DNA of 64,000 bases from Rhodobacterales bacterium RIFCSPHIGHO2_02_FULL_62_130 (GTDB taxonomy: Bacteria > Pseudomonadota > Alphaproteobacteria > Rhodobacterales > Rhodobacteraceae): contig MHZT01000035.1 in the NCBI GenBank assembly GCA_001828855.1, positions 141,380 through 205,379 on the forward strand. The letters run 5' to 3'. Both the position numbers and the translations under genes were made by a program. The notes beneath the pieces are model-generated. The model saw only the letters and a list, made by a program, of their open reading frames with translations. It was not told the DNA's origin and made no database searches. Below are positions 54,337 through 62,900 of this stretch, in pieces (the first letter of the stretch is position 1; each line of letters opens with the position of its first letter).

Positions 54337-55647
54337 TCATTCGCGGAAGGCGCGCGCCCGCACCCGTTCAAGGGGTTGCAAAAGGTAGTCGATCACCCGG
54401 CGGCGGCCCGCAAGGATATCGATCTCGGCGATCATACCAGGGATGATGCGGGCTTGGGCTCCATCGGCGTCATAAAGCGCGCCTTCGGTGCGCACGACGA
54501 TCACGAAGACCTCGGCCTCATCGCGTTCGCTGCGGCGCACCGCATCGGCACCGATGCGCAGGATCCGGCCTTCCAGCGCGCCATAGCGGGTGAAATCATA
54601 GGCCGTCAGCTTGACCCGGACCGGCTGATCCGGGCGCAGGAAGGCGATATCCTGGGGCAGGACATAAGCCTCGACCAGCAGGGCATCGTCGATGGGGACG
54701 ATCTCGGCCACTTCTTCGCCCGCGCGCACGGCCCCACCGATCGTGCGGCGGTGGAGACGGTTCACGATACCCGCAACGGGCGCGCGCAAAACAGCCCGGG
54801 CAGCCATGCTTTCCAAAGCGGGCAGCGACGGTCGCAACGCCGCCAGCTCCCCCGTGGCGTCCGCCAGTTCGCGCAGCGCCTCGGCGGCAAACTGGCTTCG
54901 GGTCGCGGCAATGGTGTCCTCAACCTCGGCCAGGGCTGTCTCCAGACGCGCCAGCGCCGCCTCGGCCCCGGCGATGCGGCCACCGATCTCTTCCTCCTGG
55001 CGACGCAGGGTCAAAAGTGTGGTCTGCGGTTCCACGCCACGCTCCACCAGTGGCGCAACAATGGCCCGTTCTTCCGCGAGGATGTCCCGGGTCCGGGTGG
55101 CGGTGCGGATCTCGGTGCGGGCCTCGACCTGCTCCTGCCGGCGCTGCTCGCGCCGCCGCTCAAGCACCCCGATCTCGGAGGTGAGGGCCGCGGCGCGCCC
55201 CACATGCAATGCGCGTTCGCTGACCACCAGTTCAGGCGCGGCCGCCTCAAGCTCTGCCGGGAACACTGGGGCGCGCCCGTCAATCTCGGCGGACAGCCGC
55301 TCGATCCGGGCCTGAAGCGCGATGGCGCGCTGGACCTCGCGGTCCAGCTGGCTGGTCTGAACCAATCCGTCGAGTTCAACCAGCGGCGCGCCCGCCTCAA
55401 CGATTGCGCCCTCTTCGACAAAGACCGCGCGGATCACGCCGGCCTCGGCGGCCTGGACCCGCTGGAGGTCACCTGCGGGGACGACCCGGCCGGGCGCGCG
55501 GGTGACATCGTCGATCTCGGTCGCCCAGGCCCAGATAAACACGGCTCCGATCACCGCGAAGATCGTGATCAGCAGAGCGGAGGCGCGCAGGGGCGTGCGG
55601 CCCTTCATCTCTTGTACCAGTCGGTCGAGGTCGCGCTGCGTGCTCAT
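54337..55647 (-). CDS. Type I secretion membrane fusion protein (HlyD family)
   Basis: 436 residues. One transmembrane helix near residues 22-42 (SALLITIFAVIGAVFIWAWA) precedes the lipoyl-like domain, a long alpha-helical hairpin (about 100-290, rich in Ala, Glu, Arg) and a beta-barrel (VEAYVLPQDIAFLRPDQPVR). It bridges the inner-membrane ABC transporter and the TolC-type factor. The start overlaps the ABC gene stop by 4 bases. Confidence 0.9.
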   Translation of the reverse strand: MSTQRDLDRLVQEMKGRTPLRASALLITIFAVIGAVFIWAWATEIDDVTRAPGRVVPAGDLQRVQAAEAGVIRAVFVEEGAIVEAGAPLVELDGLVQTSQLDREVQRAIALQARIERLSAEIDGRAPVFPAELEAAAPELVVSERALHVGRAAALTSEIGVLERRREQRRQEQVEARTEIRTATRTRDILAEERAIVAPLVERGVEPQTTLLTLRRQEEEIGGRIAGAEAALARLETALAEVEDTIAATRSQFAAEALRELADATGELAALRPSLPALESMAARAVLRAPVAGIVNRLHRRTIGGAVRAGEEVAEIVPIDDALLVEAYVLPQDIAFLRPDQPVRVKLTAYDFTRYGALEGRILRIGADAVRRSERDEAEVFVIVVRTEGALYDADGAQARIIPGMIAEIDILAGRRRVIDYLLQPLERVRARAFRE

Positions 55648-57788
55648 GCGCCGCTCCCTGTTGCCTGACGTCGGATGAACTGGCCTTTGGGGCCGTCCGC
55701 GACCACCTTGCCACCGTCAATGACGATCACACGGTCGACGAGGTCCAGCAGGCTGGTCCGGTGGGTGATCACGATCAGGGTCCGGCCCTCAAGGACCGCC
55801 TTCAGCCGTCCGATCAGCGCGGCCTCGGACTGGATGTCCATCGCTGCGGTCGGCTCATCAAGCAACAGGATCGGCGGATCGCCCATCAGGGCGCGCGCCA
55901 GCACCACCGCCTGGCGCTGTCCGCCCGACAGGCCCTGACCGCGCTCGCCCAAGCGCATGTCATAGCCCGCGGGGTGGCGTGCCGCAAACTCTTCGACCCC
56001 GGCAAGCTGAGCCGCCGCCAGGATCACTTCGTCGCGCGGGCGCACTGCGCCAAAGGCGATGTTCTCGCGCAGGGTGCCTGACAAAAGCCAAGGCTCCTGC
56101 AGCACCGCGCCGATGTTGCGCCGCAGGTCGGTCGGGTCGATCTGGCGGATGTCGATCCCGTCGGCCAGCACCGCGCCCTCGGTGGGTTGATAAAGGCCGA
56201 GCAGCAGCCGGGCGATGGTGCTTTTGCCCGATCCGATCGGGCCAAGAATGGCCACCCGTTCGCCCGGTGCGATGTCCAGACTGACCGCGTCCAGTGCGGC
56301 GCCCTGCTGGTCGGGATAGGAGAAGCTCACCGCGTCCAGGCGAACCGCCCCCGACAGACGGGGACGCGACAGGAACTGACGGCCTGCGGGATGTTCGCCG
56401 GGGGCCTGCATCAGGGCGTCCAGACTGCGATAAGAGCTGCGCGCCTGATGCAGCCGGGTCAGCGTTTGCGCGATCAGCGCCAGCGGGGCAAGCGCGCGCC
56501 CGGTCAGGATCACCGCCGCAATGAGCACGCCGGAGGTGATCTGGCCCGAGACCACCAGCATCGCCCCATAGACCACGATCAGGATTTGCGCCGCCTGCTG
56601 GACAAAGCCGGTCGCGTTGATGGCCCCTTGCGTGACCGCACGGCTCTTGACCGCATAGGCGGATTGGCGGCGGATCGCCTCGGCCCAGCGGGCGCGCATC
56701 TGGCGGCCCGCACCGGCCGCCTTGATCGCCTCAATCCCGGTCAGGGTCTCGACCAGCACGGTCTGCTTCATCTGCCCCTCGGCAAGCACCCGGTCAGCAA
56801 GCCGGCCCAGCATCGGCTGGACCGCGACCCCGATCAGCAGCACCAGCGGCACGGCGATGGCGGGCACCACCGCGAGCGGTCCTGCAAGCAGATAGATCGC
56901 GCCCACGAAAATCACCACGAAGGGCAGATCCACCAGCGCCACCATGGTCGCCGAGGTGAAGAAATCCCGGAGCGATTCAAACTCGCGCAAGGTGGCCGAC
57001 ACCGCTCCGACCGAGCCCTTGCGTGCGCCCATCTCAGTCTCGATCACATGGTCGAACACCCGCTGACCCATATCCAGATCGGCGCGCTTGCCCGCATGGT
57101 CGATAAAGCCCGCGCGCAATGTCTTCAGGATCAGGTCGAACACGAGGGCGATACCGACCCCGATCGTCAGGGCAAAAAGCGATTCCGTGGCCGCCGAGGG
57201 CAGGATCCGGTCATAGACCACCATGGTGAAGAGCGAGGTGACCAGGGCCAGGCTGTTGATCATCATCGCGGCGAAACCCACCTGAATATAGGCCCAGCGG
57301 TTCGCGGTGATGGCGTCACGGAACCAATGGCCGCGTACGCCCGCATCCCGTTCATCGACTGCATGGCGGTGTTCGGGCTTCAGGATCAGGACATGGCCGG
57401 TCAGGTCAGCGGCAAGCTCGGCGAATGGCACCTCGATCAGGCCGTCACCCGTGCGCGGGTCATGCACGGTGGTCCGGTCCGCGTCACAGCGATGCAGGAC
57501 GACTGCGCTGCCCGTTTTGGTCAGCAGGATCGCGGGCATCAGGCCGGCGTCGATCTGACCGAGTGCATATTGCCCGAAGGCGGCCTGCATCCCGGCCTGT
57601 TCGGCCGCCGCAATGACGCGGCGCAGTTCTGCGGCGATCCCGGTCGGGTTCTGGCCGACCAAGACATCATGGAGCGCCCCAAGCGTCATGGACCGCCCGT
57701 GATGGGCCGCGACATGCAGCACACAGCGCTCCAGCGCCGTGGCCACCACCGGGGATGGTGGGGCCGACACAGTCTCCAGCACACTCAT
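55644..57788 (-). CDS. Type I secretion ABC transporter (LapB/LssB type)
   Basis: 714 residues. Residues 1-140 are a C39-peptidase-like domain without a clear catalytic cysteine-histidine pair, so it probably binds rather than cleaves the substrate. Then come six transmembrane helices and the ATPase domain: Walker A GPIGSGKST near 511, signature LSGGQRQAVVLARAL near 619, Walker B PILLLDEPTAAMD. It drives export of an unfolded substrate across both membranes. Overlaps TolC-type gene and adaptor gene by 4 bases each. Confidence 0.9.
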   Translation of the reverse strand: MSVLETVSAPPSPVVATALERCVLHVAAHHGRSMTLGALHDVLVGQNPTGIAAELRRVIAAAEQAGMQAAFGQYALGQIDAGLMPAILLTKTGSAVVLHRCDADRTTVHDPRTGDGLIEVPFAELAADLTGHVLILKPEHRHAVDERDAGVRGHWFRDAITANRWAYIQVGFAAMMINSLALVTSLFTMVVYDRILPSAATESLFALTIGVGIALVFDLILKTLRAGFIDHAGKRADLDMGQRVFDHVIETEMGARKGSVGAVSATLREFESLRDFFTSATMVALVDLPFVVIFVGAIYLLAGPLAVVPAIAVPLVLLIGVAVQPMLGRLADRVLAEGQMKQTVLVETLTGIEAIKAAGAGRQMRARWAEAIRRQSAYAVKSRAVTQGAINATGFVQQAAQILIVVYGAMLVVSGQITSGVLIAAVILTGRALAPLALIAQTLTRLHQARSSYRSLDALMQAPGEHPAGRQFLSRPRLSGAVRLDAVSFSYPDQQGAALDAVSLDIAPGERVAILGPIGSGKSTIARLLLGLYQPTEGAVLADGIDIRQIDPTDLRRNIGAVLQEPWLLSGTLRENIAFGAVRPRDEVILAAAQLAGVEEFAARHPAGYDMRLGERGQGLSGGQRQAVVLARALMGDPPILLLDEPTAAMDIQSEAALIGRLKAVLEGRTLIVITHRTSLLDLVDRVIVIDGGKVVADGPKGQFIRRQATGSGA

Positions 57789-59080
57789 TGCGGGGCCTGA
57801 GCGGAACCGGGGGTGGCAGGCAAGGTCACGCCGAACGCATCCAGAATATCGCCTGTGGCCGCCAGAACCGCATAGCCCAGCACCGCCCGGTCGTGTTCCG
57901 CAAGGATCTGCTGGCGTTCCGACGCAAGGGCCTCACGTTCGGCGTCCAGAAGTTCGATCAGGCTGCGGCGACCGGCCTGGAACTGATCGCGCGCTACCTC
58001 AAGGTTGGCGCGGTTTGCCTCTCGCGCCGTACGGGTGGCGGCCAGCCGGTCGGCCACGGCACGTTGCTCGGCGGTCAGGATCCGCAACCGGCTCTCAAGC
58101 TCGCGCCGGGTGGCGTCCAGATCCACCCGACGGGCGTCGATCCGCGCCTCCGTGGCGGCGATCCGCGCGGTCCGGCCCCGCGAGGGTGAGAGGAGTTGTT
58201 CCGAGGCAAGGCCCGCGACCGCCTGCGATCCGGGGATTGCTGAGACGGAGACCGACAGGCGCGGCACCCGTCCGGCCAGTGCTGCGGCGTGCTCGGCTTC
58301 AGCGGCAAGCACCTCCGCTTCCGCCTTTTGCAACGTCGGGCTCCCCTCAGCCCCGCCGTCAGGGGCCCGCGGGGCCTGCGGCGGCAGTGACAGAGAAGGC
58401 CCCGGCGGATAGCCGAAGGTCTCGATGAAGATCGCCTCCGCCCGGCTCGCGTCCGACCGGGCCGCCACCATGGCCGCGCGTTCATTGGCGAGGCGGCTGC
58501 GGGCGGTCAGCGCGTCCACGCTCGACCCCAGCCCAGCGGATGTGCGATCTTCGATCTGGGCCGTTGTTGCTTCCAAAGCGGTGAGTGACGCCTCGGAGAT
58601 CCGGACCAGTGCCCGTGCGGTTGCAACCCCGGCCCAGGCCTCGACTGCTGAAAGGGCTGCGCGGGAACCTGCGTCCAGCCGACCGGCCAGACCGCCCAGA
58701 ACCCGGGCTTGTGCTGCCGTCTCACGGGCGTTGCTCGCCCCGCCATCATAAAGAAGCTGCGAGATGGCGCCGAAAGAGGTTATGCCAAACCCGCCGCTCT
58801 CCTGCGGGCGCAAGCCCACCGAGATTTGTGGCAGGAAGGCCCCGCTTTCGGCCAGAAGGCCCGCTTCGGCCTCACGCAGCGCTGCTTGCCCCCGGCCCAG
58901 CGTCGGGCTGGTGGTGATGGCCTGGGCGACAGATCGCCCGAAGGCGGTGCCCGCAAGGGACGCCGGAAGTCGCGCCTCACGGGTGATCACGGCGGTCTCA
59001 AGCGCGGTCAGATCCGGTGGGGTGGCACAGGCGCTGAGCAGCGCCGTCATCAGAAGCGCGGCTGGGAAGGTTGGTCTCAT
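57785..59080 (-). CDS. TolC-family outer-membrane factor, lipoprotein
   Basis: 431 residues. Signal peptide with lipobox LSAC (Cys18) predicts a lipidated outer-membrane protein. The rest has the TolC repeat pattern of helices (ISQLLYDGGASNARETAAQA; VARDQFQAGRRSLIELLDAE) and the typical QLLYDGG motif. It forms the exit channel of the type I system. The start overlaps the SapC stop by ATGA and its own stop overlaps the ABC gene start. Confidence 0.85.
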   Translation of the reverse strand: MRPTFPAALLMTALLSACATPPDLTALETAVITREARLPASLAGTAFGRSVAQAITTSPTLGRGQAALREAEAGLLAESGAFLPQISVGLRPQESGGFGITSFGAISQLLYDGGASNARETAAQARVLGGLAGRLDAGSRAALSAVEAWAGVATARALVRISEASLTALEATTAQIEDRTSAGLGSSVDALTARSRLANERAAMVAARSDASRAEAIFIETFGYPPGPSLSLPPQAPRAPDGGAEGSPTLQKAEAEVLAAEAEHAAALAGRVPRLSVSVSAIPGSQAVAGLASEQLLSPSRGRTARIAATEARIDARRVDLDATRRELESRLRILTAEQRAVADRLAATRTAREANRANLEVARDQFQAGRRSLIELLDAEREALASERQQILAEHDRAVLGYAVLAATGDILDAFGVTLPATPGSAQAPQ

Positions 59081-59907
59081 TGTCTGGTCAATTCCGGAAG
59101 TTGGATCAACGCCTCGTCGGCGCAGGCGTCAGCGGCGAGGGCCGCAAGAAAGCGCGACCCGGGCGCCATGCGCTGACGGTCGGAGGCGGGGCTGGGCCGG
59201 GGCGGGGGCGCTGTGGTCAGGTGGCGTTCGGCCTTCGCCATCCAGCCCAGATGTGCCTGAGAAACCAGGCCTGCGTGAAGAAGCGTCAGCGCCCCGGCAC
59301 GGTGCAGCGCCAGGATGCCCGCCTCGTTAAGGTCGGCTGCCGCCCGCGGATTGATGACCCATAGGGATGGGTCCGCATCAAGCGGGATCAAGAGCCCGAG
59401 GTCGGCCAAGGCCGCGCTGGCCTGCGCGGTTGCGGGAAGGGCTTCGGCCTGCGCCTTCAGGATCGCCGCCAACCGTGCGGTCTCTGGCGCGAGCACGGGC
59501 GCGTCATTGCCCGGTGCAAAGATCGGGTGCCCCCCCGGCACCGGCTCAACAAGGCCGCTCTCCTCATGCAGGGCAAGGGCATGGCCTTCCCCTTGGGTTG
59601 TAACCAGATCGAAGGGCCAGGTGGCAAGGCGCGGCGGCAGCCAGGACGCCTGCCACTGGCCTTCCCGTCCGATAAACGGCGAACGGCCCTTTGCCCCAAG
59701 ACGCAAAAGCGCATGGGGCATGAGGTCGGACGGTCCGCGCACAAACACCAACGGAAAGCAGGAGGCGGCCGAAGCCACCTCCGCCAAAGTAACCGGAACC
59801 GAGCGCAGGTCATGGGCATGGTCGTAGCCCTGAGGCTTGCTCCAGGACCACGTTCTGTGTCGGTCCCAGCTGACAGGCTGGGCTGATGCTCCGGTTCGCA
59901 AATCCAC
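59077..59907 (-). CDS. SapC family protein
   Basis: 276 residues with no signal peptide. ASCFPLVFVRGPSDLMPHAL and FIGREGQWQASWLPPRLATWP, followed by a PF(D/E)L strand, match the SapC family. SapC was named from S-layer-associated genes, but in proteobacteria it is usually found near T1SS genes and its function is not known. The first codon is GTG, lying 3 bases after the giant gene stop, with a poor ribosome site, so translation probably depends on the upstream gene. Confidence 0.78.
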   Translation of the reverse strand: MDLRTGASAQPVSWDRHRTWSWSKPQGYDHAHDLRSVPVTLAEVASAASCFPLVFVRGPSDLMPHALLRLGAKGRSPFIGREGQWQASWLPPRLATWPFDLVTTQGEGHALALHEESGLVEPVPGGHPIFAPGNDAPVLAPETARLAAILKAQAEALPATAQASAALADLGLLIPLDADPSLWVINPRAAADLNEAGILALHRAGALTLLHAGLVSQAHLGWMAKAERHLTTAPPPRPSPASDRQRMAPGSRFLAALAADACADEALIQLPELTRQ

Positions 59908-59910
59908 CGC

Positions 59911-62900
59911 TCAGAGCATCACATGCGATACGACAAGGTCGTCGGGTGTGATGTTCTCCAAGATCACCACCGTATCGGCATCGAAGGTGATCCGCGTGTC
60001 ATGCCCACCCGGACCTTCAGGCGTCAGCAGCGCCTCAAAGGCCGCAAAATCCGTCAGGCCGAAGTCAAACACATCGAGCAGGTCCCCCTCGCCACCATCG
60101 AAATCAATGATGCTCGTAGTGCCGTCAAGGTTGCGCAGGGTGAAAATATCTGCGCCCGCGCCGCCAGACAGCCGGTCAGTGCCGCCGCCGCCGTCCAGCG
60201 TATCAGCACCGGTGCCTGCAAAGATCACGTCATTGGCAGTCGTTCCATCTAGTGCGTCGTTCGCCAAAGTGCCGATTTCGGTCACGGTCCCTGTGAAGTT
60301 GCCGCCAAAGACCACGAAGCTCGCGCCAGATTTGCTGCCGTTCGGGGCATCATAAGGCGATCCGACGATCAAATCATCAAAGCCGTCACCATTTACATCC
60401 CCGGCAGAACTCACTGATATGCCCGAGAAATCATTCGCCGATACGCCATTCATTACAAAGCCACCGCGGCCGGCCTCCACATCCGATAGCGCCACCGTGG
60501 TCCCGTCCGTCTTGCCAAACACCACAAAGCTCGCGCCGGAACTTGTCCCATTGGGGTCGTCCCCGTACGCCCCCACAATCAGGTCATCCAAGCCGTCGCC
60601 ATTCACATCGCCGGCCGAGCTGACTGAAAAACCGGACTTATCGCCGGCCGAAACGCCGTTGATCGAGAAACCACCTGTGCCCGCGTCGATCGCCGACAGC
60701 TCTACTGCTGCGCCGTCGATCTTGCCGAACACCACAAAGCTCGCACCGGAACCAGTCCCGTTCGGATCGTCGCCCCATGCCCCGATTATCAAGTCATCCA
60801 GACCGTCGCCATTTACATCCCCGGCTGAACTTACAGAATATCCGGAGTAGTCATTCGTCGTAACGCCGTTGATCACGAAGCCACCGCTGCCCGCCTGGAT
60901 CGCCGAAAGCTCCACAGCTGCTCCGCCCGTCTTGCCAAATACAACGAAAGTTGCGCCAGAAAGACTGCCGTTCGGATCGTCGCCCTTGGCACCAACAATC
61001 ACGTCGTCCAAGCCATCTCCGTTCACATCGCCGGCAGAACTCACTGAAAAACCTGCGTAATCGGCTGTCGTTACGCCGTTGATCACGAAGCCACCACTGC
61101 CTGATTCAATCGCCGACAACTGCACCGTCGTCCCGTCCGTCTTGCCGAACACCACAAAGCTCGCACCGGAGCCCAGGCCGTGCGGGTCGTCTCGATATGC
61201 CCCGACAATCAGATCATCCAAGCCGTCACCGTTCACGTCTCCGGCCGAACTCACAGACCTGCCAGAAACGTCATTCGCCGAGACGCCATTGATCACGAAG
61301 CCACCGCTGCCCGTCTGGATCGCCGACAGCTCCACAGCTGTCCCGCCCGTCTTGCCAAATACCACGAAACTTGCGCCAGAAGCGCCGCCGTTCGGATCGT
61401 CGCCCTTGGCACCAACGATAACGTCGTCCAAGCCATCTCCGTTCACATCACCGGCAGAACTCACTGAAAAGCCTGCGTAATCTGCAGTCGTTACGCCGTT
61501 GATCACGAAGCCACCGCTGCCCGATTCAATTGCCGACAGCTGCACCGTCGTCCCGTCCGTCTTACCGAACACCACAAAGCTCGCGCCGGAGCCAAGGCCG
61601 TGTGGGTCGTCTCGATATGCCCCGACAATCAGATCATCCAAGCCGTCACCGTTCACGTCTCCGGCCGAACTCACCGACCTGCCTGAATAGTCATTCAAGG
61701 CGACACCATTTATCACGAAGCCACGCATGTCGGCGTCCAGTGAAACGGCGGACAGTTCCACCGGTGCAATCGGTCCACCAGTCACGCTGATCCCCTGCAG
61801 GATTTCAATCCTGGCCCGGCCAGACGTGTAAACTTGGAAAGTCCCTTCGGTATCGGTGACCTGACCTGCGTTGATCCACGAGGTCCCGGCTAGGGTCACT
61901 GCGTCTGCGTTGTCACCCAATACCCGCAAAGTATTGGACGAATTTGTAAGGCGAAGCAGTTCAAGCGCATCAAGCCGAAGGCTGTTGCCTGTTCCCAGAT
62001 CGATCCGCTCGATATCGAGCAGACTGGTGTTGTCCAATGTGGTCAGATCAAGGGTCAACTCGCTTCCATCAAGCCGCAGGGTGTCGGCGCCAGTCCCGCC
62101 ATCAATCCGTGCAAAGCCCAGATCCGAGATGGCCAGCACATCATCCCCGGCCCCGCCGTAGAGCACGTCCGCGCCCCCGGCCCCCACCAACACATCAGCG
62201 CCCGTGCCGCCAACGAGCACGTCAATCGCCGCTGAACCGTTCAGTGTGTCATCACTGACAGTGCCGATTTTCGTCGCCGCACCGCTGAAGTTGCCGCCGA
62301 ACACAACGAAGCTCGCGCCGGAACTGTTGCCGTTCGGATCGGCAGCGTAGGCCCCGACGATCAGATCGTCAAACCCATCGCCGTTTACGTCCCCCGCTGA
62401 GCTGACGGAGAAGCCCGATTTGTCACCTTCCGACACGCCATGGATCACGAATCCACCGTTACCTGTTTCCACCTCGGAAAGCTCCACTGCAGAGCCATCT
62501 GTCTTCCCAAACACCACAAAACTAGCGCCGGAGTCAGGCCCATTGGGGTCGTTGCCTTTGGCCCCAACAATCAGGTCGTCGAACCCGTCGCCGTTCACGT
62601 CCCCGGCTGAGCTGACGGAAAGACCCGAGCCGTCATAGGCGTAAACACCGTTGATAACAAATCCGCCAGTTCCGGCCTCTATATTTGACAGATCCACCGG
62701 AGTTCCAGCGGTTTTGCCGAACACCACGAAGCTCGCCCCGGAATTTTCTCCGTTCGGATCGTCCTTAGGGACACCGACGATCAGGTCGTCGAACCCGTCA
62801 CCGTTCACGTCCCCAGCTGAGCTGACAGACCAACCTGACCGGTCAGAATCAGACACACCATTGATCACAAAGCCGCCCGTGCCCGCACGGATTACAGACA

